In this document: piece after piece, positions 15,966 through 23,003 of the stretch
Position numbering within the stretch: the stretch's first letter is position 1
Layout of the letters: each line of letters starts with the position of its first letter
DNA from: JAIBJP01 sp036506175
GTDB taxonomy: Bacteria; Actinomycetota; Thermoleophilia; Gaiellales; Gaiellaceae
Length of the DNA stretch: 23,003 bases
Direction: 5' to 3'
Assembly (NCBI GenBank): GCA_036506175.1
Contig: DASXSE010000052.1
Span: 1 to 23,003 of the forward strand
Notes under the pieces: generated by a model
Databases searched by the model: none
What the model saw: only the letters and a program-made list of their open reading frames with translations
What the model was told of the DNA's origin: nothing
Position numbers and translations under genes: made by a program

Positions 15966-17033
15966 ATGCGCATCCTCCTGGTCGACGACGACAAGGGTCT
16001 TCGCGCCCTTCTCCGCACGACGTTCGAGGCGGTCGACGTCGAGGTGCTCGAAGCTGACAACGCCGCATCGGCGGTAGGCGCGTTCGAACGGGCCCTTCCG
16101 GACGTCGTCCTCATGGACCTGCACATGCCCGGTATGGACGGGCTCGAGCTTTGCCGCCGGATCAAGAGCGACCCGGCGACGAGCGATGTCCCAGTCGTCC
16201 TCCTGACGGGCTCCGACGGAGGGACGAAGGAGAACGCAGACGAGGCCGGGGCGGACGCCTTCGTGCGGAAGCCGTTCAGCCCGCTCGAGCTCTTGTCGCT
16301 GGTGGAGAGGCTCGCGGGCGGCCTCCATCCGTTTCCGTTCCGGGCGCAAAAGGCGAACGGGGTCGGAGAGCAGCTCGAGCTCTACGCGCGCGACCTTCGT
16401 CATCTCCTCGAGATCGAGCGCGGACAGCGGATCCTTCTCCAGCAGGCCTACAAGGAGACCGTCGCCGCACTCGCGAGCGCGCTCGAATCGAAGGACATCG
16501 GCACGCGCGCCCATTCGCAACGGGTGCAGCGCTATGCGGTCGAGCTGGCGAAGGTCATGTCGGCCGATCTCGCCGACGACCCCAGCGCCGAATACGGGTT
16601 CCTCCTCCACGACGTCGGCAAGATCGGGATCCCAGATCGTGTGCTGCAGAAGCCGGGCCCGCTGACTCCGGGGGAGCTCGAGCTCATGAAGACGCACACC
16701 GTCCTCGGCGAGCAAATGCTGGGGGGAGTGGCTTTCCTCGGAGGGCCCGGGCTCGAGGTCGTCCGTTGCCACCACGAGCGCTGGGATGGGAGGGGCTATC
16801 TGGACGGCCGCAGCGGCACGGAGATCCCGCTGGGCGCCCGCATCTTCGCTGTCGCCGACACGCTCGACGCCATGACGACGGACCGTCCCTACCGCAAGGC
16901 GGGACGTTGGCGCGACGCCGGCGTCGAGATCCTCGCTCAATCCGGCCAGCAGTTCGATCCCGCGGTGACGAAGGCGTTCCGGGACGGCGAGTCCAGGTTG
17001 CGCGAGATTCGGCGCGAATTCGCCGCTGCCTAG
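15966..17033 (+). CDS. Response regulator with HD-GYP-like output domain
   Basis: The 355-residue protein begins MRILLVDDDKGLR, a receiver domain with the acidic pocket at residues 7-9, phospho-acceptor Asp51 in LMDLHMPG, Thr81 and Lys102. A coiled linker (about 130-165) leads to an HD-GYP domain: AHSQRVQRY, LLHDVGKIGIPD with the HD pair at 215-216, KTHTVLGEQML, CHHERWDGRGYL at 268-279 and VADTLDAMTTDRPYR. The family degrades cyclic di-GMP. Here the GYP signature reads GYL, while the metal-binding His and Asp residues are kept. A GTG at 15921 would add 15 residues, but the ATG fits the start of receiver domains. No histidine kinase is adjacent, so the partner is unknown. Confidence 0.92.
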   Translation: MRILLVDDDKGLRALLRTTFEAVDVEVLEADNAASAVGAFERALPDVVLMDLHMPGMDGLELCRRIKSDPATSDVPVVLLTGSDGGTKENADEAGADAFVRKPFSPLELLSLVERLAGGLHPFPFRAQKANGVGEQLELYARDLRHLLEIERGQRILLQQAYKETVAALASALESKDIGTRAHSQRVQRYAVELAKVMSADLADDPSAEYGFLLHDVGKIGIPDRVLQKPGPLTPGELELMKTHTVLGEQMLGGVAFLGGPGLEVVRCHHERWDGRGYLDGRSGTEIPLGARIFAVADTLDAMTTDRPYRKAGRWRDAGVEILAQSGQQFDPAVTKAFRDGESRLREIRREFAAA

Positions 17034-17099
17034 CATCGCGTAACGATCGTCACCTTTTCGGGTATCCGCGGGCTGTCCCGGGGAACCGATCTATGCGGT

Positions 17100-17807
17100 A
17101 TGCGGCGCTTTCTTGCGCCCCTCCTCCTTGCGGCGGTCGCGGCCGTGGCGTCCGCTTGCTCGGGCGCAGACGCCCAGGAAGCCCAGCAGCTACTCGCTCA
17201 GTCGGACGCGGCGTTTGCCGACGTCGACTCCGTCACGTTCTCCGCGACCCTGACCGTCACCGCGGCTGGGCAGGAGTTCAAGATGAGCATGAACGGCGGT
17301 GGCTACGCGCACGGGAAGCACGCCGGCGATGTCTACCTCGTTGCGACGAGCACCGGAATGCCGTTCCGCGAGCTGGAGATGGTCGAGCGGTCCGGCAGGG
17401 TCACGATGAGAGTCGACGGTGCATCCGTCGCAGACGTCCCGGTGCCGAACAACGCCGACAACCAGCTCAAGCTCGTGGACTTCACGCAGTACGTGAAGGA
17501 CGTCCGTGTCGAACACGGCAAGGTGATCGACGGCGAGTCGATGACCAAGGTGAGGGGCGTGATCGACACTGCCGGGCTGCTCAACGGGGTCCTCGGCGAC
17601 CTCAGCGGTAGCTCGTCAGCCGGCCTGAACCTTTCGGACGTCCTCGGCGACACGCACGTCGCCCTCTATCTGTCGGACGTGACTCATCTGCCGATGCGCG
17701 GCTTGGTCGACCTCTCGATGAAAGTCGGCGACGAGAAGGGCGAGATGCATATGGATTTCGCCTACACGTCCTACAACGAGAAGCTCGACTTTCCGCAGCT
17801 GACGTAG
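17100..17807 (+). CDS. LppX/LprG-like lipoprotein
   Basis: The 235-residue protein has a lipoprotein signal MRRFLAPLLLAAVAAVASAC with the lipidated Cys at residue 20. The rest reads as alternating beta strands (VTFSATLTV, GVIDTAGLLNG, ALYLSDVTHLPMRG, MHMDFAYTSYNEKLDF) and resembles the LppX/LprA/LprF/LprG fold of actinobacteria. That fold is a half-barrel with a hydrophobic pocket that carries lipids or lipoglycans across the envelope. The GKVIDGESMTKVRGVID segment is close to the conserved core of that family. The ATG at 17100 is followed by the basic signal residues. It stands 66 bp after the response regulator gene. The exact lipid ligand cannot be told from sequence. Confidence 0.8.
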   Translation: MRRFLAPLLLAAVAAVASACSGADAQEAQQLLAQSDAAFADVDSVTFSATLTVTAAGQEFKMSMNGGGYAHGKHAGDVYLVATSTGMPFRELEMVERSGRVTMRVDGASVADVPVPNNADNQLKLVDFTQYVKDVRVEHGKVIDGESMTKVRGVIDTAGLLNGVLGDLSGSSSAGLNLSDVLGDTHVALYLSDVTHLPMRGLVDLSMKVGDEKGEMHMDFAYTSYNEKLDFPQLT

Positions 17808-17826
17808 CGCTTCCGGGCGCCGCGCC

Positions 17827-17832
17827 TATACT
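17827..17832 (+). promoter_or_regulatory. -10 element of the cobalamin adenosyltransferase gene
   Basis: TATACT, close to the TATAAT consensus, lies 9 nt before the TTG start at 17842. No matching -35 is clear. The spacing again leaves almost no 5' untranslated region. Confidence 0.45.
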
Positions 17833-17841
17833 CGCGCCGGT

Positions 17842-18414
17842 TTGACCAGGAAGCGGGATGAGCCCGTTCGTCTCACGCGCATCTACACGCGCGCGGGGGA
17901 TTCCGGCGAGACGAGCCTCGGCGACGGAACCCGTGTGCGCAAGACCGATCCGCGCATCGAGGCATATGGAACGGTCGACGAGCTGAACTCGTTCCTGGGC
18001 TTCGCGCTGGCTTCGGCGGAGCTGCCCGAGGAGTTTCGACCCTGGCTCGAGCAAATCCAGAATGATCTCTTCGACGTCGGCGCCGATCTCTCTGTGCCTC
18101 TGGATGACGAGCGCGAGCGACTGCGTGTCCGGAGCTCCCAGGTGGAGTGGCTCGAGGAGCGTTGCGATCTCGTCAACGAGCGGCTCGAGCCTTTGAAGAG
18201 CTTCGTCCTGCCCGCCGGGGGGGAGGCGGCCGCGCGTCTCCATCTGGCCCGCTCCGTCTGTCGCCGCGCCGAGCGCCTGGTCGTCGCTCTCGCCGAGACG
18301 GAGGACGCGAGCCCCATCGCGCTCGCGTACCTGAATCGCCTCTCCGACCTCCTCTTCATTCTCGCGCGGGCCTCCTCGGCGGGGCCTGAGATTCTCTGGA
18401 AGCCTGGGAGCTAG
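17842..18414 (+). CDS. pduO: Cob(I)alamin adenosyltransferase, PduO type
   Basis: The enzyme transfers adenosyl from ATP to cob(I)alamin to make coenzyme B12. The 190-residue protein has the ATP-binding N-terminal segment IYTRAGDSGETSLGDGTRV (14-32) and EAYGTVDELNS (40-50). It also has the helical SVCRRAERLVV (138-148) and LNRLSDLLF (164-172), which hold the arginine, asparagine and aspartate active-site residues of PduO-type enzymes. The set is complete. No in-frame ATG or GTG precedes the conserved segment, so the TTG at 17842 is the likely start. The product could serve methylmalonyl-CoA mutase or another B12 enzyme; none is in the window. The gene is probably followed in the same transcript by the TauE-type gene unless the hairpin at 18406 acts. 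Confidence 0.93.
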   Translation: MTRKRDEPVRLTRIYTRAGDSGETSLGDGTRVRKTDPRIEAYGTVDELNSFLGFALASAELPEEFRPWLEQIQNDLFDVGADLSVPLDDERERLRVRSSQVEWLEERCDLVNERLEPLKSFVLPAGGEAAARLHLARSVCRRAERLVVALAETEDASPIALAYLNRLSDLLFILARASSAGPEILWKPGS

Positions 18415-18431
18415 CGCTCGCCCGCGCTCCC
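18406..18431 (+). terminator. Possible weak hairpin terminator
   Basis: GGGAGC (18406-18411) pairs with GCTCCC (18426-18431), and an inner GCG/CGC pair set extends the stem past a two-base bulge. The stem overlaps the adenosyltransferase stop codon. There is no T run, so termination is doubtful. Confidence 0.25.
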
Positions 18432-18459
18432 CTGGGCGGCGCGTGACCGCGGGCATCGC

Positions 18460-19203
18460 ATGAGCGCCTACGCGCTCGTGCTCGCCGCGGCCGCGTCGTT
18501 CGCGGCCGGGCTGCTCGGCGGAGCACTCGGGCTCGTCCTCGGCAGCCTTCGCTTGCCGGCGATTCTCCTCGTGGCCGGAAACCCGGCGACTGCGGCAGGC
18601 ACCAACATCGCCGTCAGTGCGGCGGCCGCGCTGACGGCGGGAACCACGCACGCGCGCGCGGGCAGGGTCAGTTGGCCGATCGTTGCCTGGATGACGCCGC
18701 CCTCCGTTGCCGCCGCGTTTGTCGGCGGCTACTTCGGCGGTCTCGTCCCGAAGACTGCCCTGCTCGTCGGGATCGCGGTTGTGCTCGCGTGGAACGGGAT
18801 CCAGCTCCTCTTCGCCATGCGAGTCCCTCACCGAGCCCGCAATCCTCGTTTCGCCGCGGTCACGGCGGGGGCCGTCATCGGGCTGATCGGAGGGGCCGTC
18901 GGCCTCATCCTCGGGACCCTGCGGATGCCTGCCCTCCTCGGAAGCGTTGGGCTCGACGCGCGCCGGGCCGTAGGGACGAATCTCGTCGTCGGCTTCTTCC
19001 TCGGCGTCGCCGGGTTCGTGGGCCACGCGGCGCGGCTCGAAGTGGAATGGCTCGTCCTTGTCGTCAGCGTGGCGGCCGCGGTCCCAGGCGCCTGGCTCGG
19101 CGCGCGCCTGACGGGCAGGCTCCCGGAGGAGGTGCTCAAGCGGGCCATCGGCGCAGTGCTCGTCGCCGTGGCTGTCGTGATCGCAATCGAAGGTCTGGTT
19201 TAG
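18460..19203 (+). CDS. TauE/SafE-family membrane permease
   Basis: The 247-residue, strongly hydrophobic protein shows the internal duplication of TauE/SafE permeases. GLLGGALGLVLGSLRLPAIL with GTNIAV in the first half corresponds to GLIGGAVGLILGTLRMPALL with GTNLVV in the second. About eight membrane helices are expected. Members export sulfite, sulfoacetate or other organic anions; the substrate here is not indicated by neighbours. The ATG follows the adenosyltransferase stop by 45 bp. Its TAG stop overlaps the TAA stop of the convergent surface-protein gene by two bases (TTAG). Confidence 0.9.
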   Translation: MSAYALVLAAAASFAAGLLGGALGLVLGSLRLPAILLVAGNPATAAGTNIAVSAAAALTAGTTHARAGRVSWPIVAWMTPPSVAAAFVGGYFGGLVPKTALLVGIAVVLAWNGIQLLFAMRVPHRARNPRFAAVTAGAVIGLIGGAVGLILGTLRMPALLGSVGLDARRAVGTNLVVGFFLGVAGFVGHAARLEVEWLVLVVSVAAAVPGAWLGARLTGRLPEEVLKRAIGAVLVAVAVVIAIEGLV

Positions 19204-21938
19204 ATGCGGCCGAAGAGCCGGCGGAGGCTCGAGCCGACGGCGTGCATGAGACGCTCATCCCAGAAGAGAAGCGATTCGCCGCCGGCCGTCAAGCGTGCGG
19301 CCCGGCGGAGGGGTCGCTTCCGCGCGCGGAGGGCCAATGCGCCCGCCGCGACGAATGACCCGCCCAGAAGGAGAAGGCCGAGCACCCGGCGGAGCGGGGA
19401 GCTGGTTTCGTCGTTCGCGGGGACGAAGCTCTGCGGCTCGACGGCGCCGCCCGCAGCAGCTCCGGATGATCCGCCTTCGCCTGCGACGGTCGGCCCATCG
19501 CCAGAGCCGCCCCCGGCGCTCTCGCTTCCGCTCGCACCACTTCCGCTCGTGCCGCCGCTCCCGGAGGTGCCGCCGTAGTAGGCCGGCGGGGTGTACGAGC
19601 CGCCGGAGCCCGAGCCGCTCGTCGGCGTGGGAGCCGGCACGTACGAGGTGGTCCGTTGGGCCCCCCGCGAGATCTTGAGCGGGACCGGCGTTCCCTTCGC
19701 GACGAGGCCCGACCGGCCCGCGCTGATCACGCGTCCGATCGCGATGGTCGAGGAGTAGGCGTAGCTCAGCGTGCCGGCCTTCAGGCCGCGGGCTGTCAGC
19801 CGCGCCTTGGCCTTGGCGAGGGTGAGCTTCGCTAACGCCGGAACGATGACCAGTGTCTTCGTCTTCGGGCCGATGTTTCCAGCCGCGTCGCGCGCGGCGA
19901 CCTGGAAGGCCCTCGTGTCGGAGAGCTTGAAGACGCCCATGTCAGCCGAGCGGGCCGAGCCGGAGAGCGTCTTGACGAGCACGCCCTTCGAGTAGACGAG
20001 GTAGGCGGTCACGAGGCCGTTGTCCGTCGCTGCCTTCCACTTGAGGATCAGGTGGCCGCCGACCTTGGCGCCCGAGAAGCTGCCCGGCTTCGACGGCGCC
20101 TGGACGTCCTTCAGCAGGCTGAAGGAGGAGAGATGCTTGGTCAGCACGTGGATATGGGAGCCGGCGAGGTAGTAGCCGTCTTGCCAACCGGCGGGGAGCG
20201 TCGTCCCGCTCGGCACCGGCACGATCGAACGCCAGGAGGCGCTCTCCAGGGTCGCCGCGACGGCTCCTGCGGGTGGGACGCCGAGATCGATGTCGAGAGC
20301 CTTGGAAAACGTGTGCACCGCGGTGCCGCTCAGGGCCCAGTACGCGTTGACGTCGTAGATGTCTCCTGCGACCTGGAAGCCGCCGGGAACCGATCCGGCC
20401 GGCCGCGGGTCGATGCGAAGGACGAGCCAGTCGCCCGCAGGAGCTCCGCTCCACGCGCCGGACGGGACGAACACCTCGCCGATGCCGTCCGCCGCGGCCA
20501 GGGTGGTGTCGACACTCGCGAATGAGTTCTTCTCGACCCACGGATAGTCCGCGGCCGCGAGGCTCCACACCGTGAAGTGCTCGCGGATGGGCTGCGTGTT
20601 GCCGGCCAAGTCGACGAGGTCGCCCGCGAGAGTGTGCGGCCCGTCGCTGAACGGGCCCGCGAACGTAGCCGTTGCGCCGGCGATGACCGGGCTTGCCACG
20701 GGGGATCCGTCGATCTCGGGGTTCGCGATGTCCGCGAGGTTCTCGTCGGCCGTGATCGTCCAGGTAGCGGCGGCTGCCGGGAGAACCGCTCCGTCGGGAG
20801 GTGCAGCCGACACAAACGACGGCGCCGTGTTGTCGACGGTGACGTCGCGAACCGTTGAGGTGGCCGTGTTACCCGCGTTGTCGGTGGCTCGTGCCCGAAG
20901 CTGATACGCGCCGTCTGCGACCGTCGGGGTGTTCCAGTTCGCCGGGATGGACGTCCAGGCGCCGCCGCCCCCAGGCGCGCGCTCGATCACGAGGCTGACG
21001 ATGCCGGATCCGCTGCCGTCGTCGGCAGAAGCGTTCAGTGCGACGGTGCCGCGGAGATATGCGCCCGGATCTGCCAAGGATGCGTTGGGGGCAGTCGCGT
21101 CGATCGTCCACGCGTGGTTGGCCGGGGTGGCGTCCGTGTTGCCGGACGAGTCAGTCGCCTGGACGGCGAAGGTGTGCGCACCGTCGGCCAGTCCGGCGTA
21201 GGACGCCGGGCTCGTGCAGGCTCCGAAAGCGCCGCCGTCGAGGGAGCACTCGAAGGTGCTTCCGGTCTCGTCGGAGTCGAAGGAGAAACTGGCGTCCGGG
21301 CTAGCGGAGAGTGCGGGAGGCGCGGACGTGATGGTCGTCTCCGGCGGATCGACGTCGACCGTGGAGACTGCGGTCCAGTCGAACTGGACGCTCATCGTGG
21401 AGCCTTGGTAGGCGTTTTCCGCGCCGGCCGCTGCATCCGGGAAGCTGACGCGGAACTCGTACACCCGGGAGTCGCCGGCCAGGAGGGTCCCGAGCGCAGT
21501 CGGCGTGAGGGCTGCAATCTTGGCGTTGTAGACGACGACCGGAGAGCCGGCGTTCGTGACGTCTCTGATGCGGAGGTCGAGCTCCCCGGACAGCGCGCCT
21601 CCGCCCGCCCCGGGCGCATCGACGAGATTCGAGCTCGAGAGCGAAAGATCGCCGTCGAGCGTGCCCGTGTTCCCCAGCGTGACGGTGTCCGTGACGGAAT
21701 CGCCGGGCCGCATACCGCCGAGCGAGAGGATGGCAGCGCCTTCTTTCGTGTTCGACAGCGTCAACGACCCGCCGCCTCCCGTCAGCTGCACGTGGATGCG
21801 CTCGGGCTCCTGTCCTGCCGAGAGGACGGCGAGGCAGACAGCGACGATGACGACGGCGAGCACCTCGAGCCGCAGGAACGCGCGACGGGCCCAGCTTCGC
21901 CGGGCCCGGGAACGCGTGATGTCATACGGAGATCTCAT
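19200..21938 (-). CDS. TasA/camelysin-like surface protein with Ig-like, fibronectin-like and PASTA modules and a C-terminal membrane anchor
   Basis: The 912-residue protein has an N-terminal signal or anchor helix (about 23-41). A TasA/CalY-like domain follows (about 48-191): MRPGDSVTDTVTLGNTGTLDGDL near its start and AENAYQGSTMSVQFDWTAV at its end are typical of these fibre proteins. Ig-like modules come next, one with the FECSLDGGAFGACTSP cysteine pair (about 197-281), one with DNAGNTATSTVRDVTVDNTAP (about 282-373), and another to about 458. A central domain of unknown type, a fibronectin-III-like segment (about 617-700) and one PASTA-like repeat (about 705-765, AKARLTARGLKAG...GRVISAG) follow. 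A Gly/Ser/Thr-rich stretch then leads to a membrane helix near 852-870 with a basic tail. It starts 3 bp after the upstream surface gene and is probably co-expressed with it. Confidence 0.85.
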   Translation of the reverse strand: MRSPYDITRSRARRSWARRAFLRLEVLAVVIVAVCLAVLSAGQEPERIHVQLTGGGGSLTLSNTKEGAAILSLGGMRPGDSVTDTVTLGNTGTLDGDLSLSSSNLVDAPGAGGGALSGELDLRIRDVTNAGSPVVVYNAKIAALTPTALGTLLAGDSRVYEFRVSFPDAAAGAENAYQGSTMSVQFDWTAVSTVDVDPPETTITSAPPALSASPDASFSFDSDETGSTFECSLDGGAFGACTSPASYAGLADGAHTFAVQATDSSGNTDATPANHAWTIDATAPNASLADPGAYLRGTVALNASADDGSGSGIVSLVIERAPGGGGAWTSIPANWNTPTVADGAYQLRARATDNAGNTATSTVRDVTVDNTAPSFVSAAPPDGAVLPAAAATWTITADENLADIANPEIDGSPVASPVIAGATATFAGPFSDGPHTLAGDLVDLAGNTQPIREHFTVWSLAAADYPWVEKNSFASVDTTLAAADGIGEVFVPSGAWSGAPAGDWLVLRIDPRPAGSVPGGFQVAGDIYDVNAYWALSGTAVHTFSKALDIDLGVPPAGAVAATLESASWRSIVPVPSGTTLPAGWQDGYYLAGSHIHVLTKHLSSFSLLKDVQAPSKPGSFSGAKVGGHLILKWKAATDNGLVTAYLVYSKGVLVKTLSGSARSADMGVFKLSDTRAFQVAARDAAGNIGPKTKTLVIVPALAKLTLAKAKARLTARGLKAGTLSYAYSSTIAIGRVISAGRSGLVAKGTPVPLKISRGAQRTTSYVPAPTPTSGSGSGGSYTPPAYYGGTSGSGGTSGSGASGSESAGGGSGDGPTVAGEGGSSGAAAGGAVEPQSFVPANDETSSPLRRVLGLLLLGGSFVAAGALALRARKRPLRRAARLTAGGESLLFWDERLMHAVGSSLRRLFGRI

Positions 21939-21941
21939 CGC

Positions 21942-23003
21942 CTAGAATTCCGCGTCGCTCGCGCCGGTCTCTGTCTTGGTCACCGGCGTCGCGAGCGTGT
22001 TGCCTGCGATGTCAGTGAGGCCGGCGGCGACAGGCCAGCTCGAGTTGCCAGCAGAGCCGGCTCCGAGGAACTGCGGCTTGTCGGGGGTCCCGAGGGTGAG
22101 TGTGATCGTCGCGCCGCTCTGCGCGATCGTCGAGTTGCTGAACACGACGGTCTTGCCCGCGTTGACGTAGCCCGCCCCGCCGAGCGTGACGAAGCCGTTC
22201 ACGAGGGTCGCGCCGGTGATCGTGAGGTGGTTGCCGCTGTCCATCGTCACGGTGACGGTCTGCGTGCCGGTTCCGTTCCAGCCGCCGACGATCGTCCCCG
22301 GAGCGATCTGCTCGCTGAAGGTGAACGTCATCGTGTCGCCCTGCTCAGCGGTGCCCGCCGTGCCACCGGTCTTGTTCGCCGTCTGGATGTCGGTCGCAGT
22401 CGGCGCCGTGTTGTCGACGACGCGGTTCGAGACGGTCGACGAGTTCGTGACGTTGCCCGCGTTGTCCGTGGCCACGGCCCGCAGGTCGTAGCCGCCGTCC
22501 GCGACGCCCGTCGTGTTCCAGGAGCACGAGTAGGGGCTCGTCGTGTCGGTGCAGATGGTCGTCCAGGTCGACGTCCCGGTCGGGGCACGCTGGATCTGGA
22601 CGTTCGCGACGCCGGAGCCGCCGTCCGTGCTGGTCGCGTTGAGCGTGACGGTCTGGCGGAGCGGCGAGCCGGGGTCGGTCAGGCTGGAAGTAGGCGCCGT
22701 GTTGTCGACGCGCCGGTTCGTGACCGTCGAGGAGTTGGTCGAGTTGCCGGCGTTGTCGGTCGTGACCGCGCGCAGGTCGTACAGGCCGTCGGAGACGCCC
22801 GTCGTATCCCACGAGCACGAATAGGGGGAGGTGGTGTCGGTGCAGATGTCAGTCCACGTGCCCGCGCCGGCCGGGGAGCGCTGCACCTTGACGTTGGCGA
22901 CGCCGGAGCCGCCGTCCGTGCCCGTTGCGCTGACGGTGACCGTCTGGTGGAGCGGCGTGCCGGGGTCGGTGATGCCCGCCGTCGGGGCGGTGTTGTCGAC
23001 GCG
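21942..23003 (-). CDS. C-terminal part of a large Ig-like repeat surface protein, 5' end outside window
   Basis: The open frame enters from the right edge and stops at 21942; 353 residues are visible. Two complete 97-residue repeats start VDNTAPT and carry TDPGSPLRQTVTL, TDGGSGVANVQIQR, ICTDTTSPYSCSW and TDNAGNVTNSSTV. They are followed by a different C-terminal domain of about 160 residues (TFTFSEQIAPGTIVGGW, then SNSTIAQSGATITLTLG). Each repeat has a cysteine pair spaced for a disulfide and resembles bacterial Ig-like/big-repeat adhesin modules. The visible C-terminus ends TKTETGASDAEF, with no sorting signal and no membrane helix, so any anchoring must be elsewhere. The next gene starts 3 bp downstream. 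Total size is unknown. Confidence 0.85.
   Translation of the reverse strand, partial: RVDNTAPTAGITDPGTPLHQTVTVSATGTDGGSGVANVKVQRSPAGAGTWTDICTDTTSPYSCSWDTTGVSDGLYDLRAVTTDNAGNSTNSSTVTNRRVDNTAPTSSLTDPGSPLRQTVTLNATSTDGGSGVANVQIQRAPTGTSTWTTICTDTTSPYSCSWNTTGVADGGYDLRAVATDNAGNVTNSSTVSNRVVDNTAPTATDIQTANKTGGTAGTAEQGDTMTFTFSEQIAPGTIVGGWNGTGTQTVTVTMDSGNHLTITGATLVNGFVTLGGAGYVNAGKTVVFSNSTIAQSGATITLTLGTPDKPQFLGAGSAGNSSWPVAAGLTDIAGNTLATPVTKTETGASDAEF
22419..23000 (-). repeat. Two in-frame 291-bp repeats encoding 97-residue Ig-like units
   Basis: The units 23000-22710 and 22709-22419 are in register at exactly 291 bp, judged from the shared GTCGAC codons at the start and the shared CGACGCCGGAGCCGCC block at 22607 and 22898. 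DNA identity is high across most of the unit. The GTCGAC start of a third, diverged module follows at 22418. The array probably continues past the right edge. Confidence 0.85.

Noticed and set aside
22419..23000. CRISPR or non-coding repeat array
   Set aside because: The repeats are 291 bp, in frame, contiguous and encode protein modules.

Overview
The window is GC-rich, densely coding bacterial DNA with no non-coding stretch longer than about 200 bp. No tRNA, rRNA, insertion sequence, phage gene or CRISPR array was seen. The gene content is chromosomal: tryptophan biosynthesis, acyl-CoA metabolism and envelope proteins. High GC, repeated -10-like hexamers only 6-9 nt before start codons (leaderless mRNAs), DUF4389 and LppX/LprG-like proteins and a trp leader peptide point to Actinomycetota. 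A deep-branching class such as Thermoleophilia is a guess from overall flavour, not a demonstrated placement.

Layout. (1) 1-1281, minus strand: a 47-residue protein overlapping by one base the 5' part of a methylcrotonyl-CoA carboxylase-type carboxyltransferase that runs off the left edge. (2) 1400-2287, plus: a secreted RTX-repeat protein built from an internal duplication. (3) 2300-8327, minus: a complete trp operon, trpL-trpE-trpG-trpD-trpC/F-trpB-trpA. Every structural gene overlaps the next by 1 or 4 nt. It is headed by a promoter, a near-leaderless 21-residue leader peptide with Trp-Trp-Gly-Trp, and an intrinsic terminator whose 3' arm holds the best Shine-Dalgarno-like sequence for trpE. 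(4) 8366-10878, plus: a four-unit DUF4389 membrane protein followed by an M48 (Ste24-like) membrane protease. (5) 11075-13709, plus: acetyl-CoA acetyltransferase, a lipoprotein and a YihY-family membrane protein. (6) 13706-14998, minus: an exported protein that is probably a beta-propeller. (7) 15051-19203, plus: 3-hydroxybutyryl-CoA dehydrogenase, a response regulator with an HD-GYP-like domain, an LppX/LprG-like lipoprotein, a PduO-type cobalamin adenosyltransferase and a TauE-type permease. (8) 19200-23003, minus: two adjacent surface-protein genes. One is a 912-residue TasA/camelysin-like, Ig-like and PASTA protein with a C-terminal membrane anchor. The other is the C-terminal part of a large protein with 97-residue Ig-like repeats, running off the right edge.

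How they fit. The trp genes encode all enzyme steps from chorismate to tryptophan, although the TrpF half of the fusion is short and lacks expected active-site motifs. The carboxyltransferase, thiolase and hydroxybutyryl-CoA dehydrogenase suggest leucine/short-chain acyl-CoA metabolism, but they lie in separate transcription units. The right-hand surface genes look like the downstream end of a cell-surface fibre or adhesin locus. The most unusual items are the trp attenuator layout, the minimised TrpF domain, the small protein coupled to the carboxylase, and the TasA-like/PASTA surface protein.
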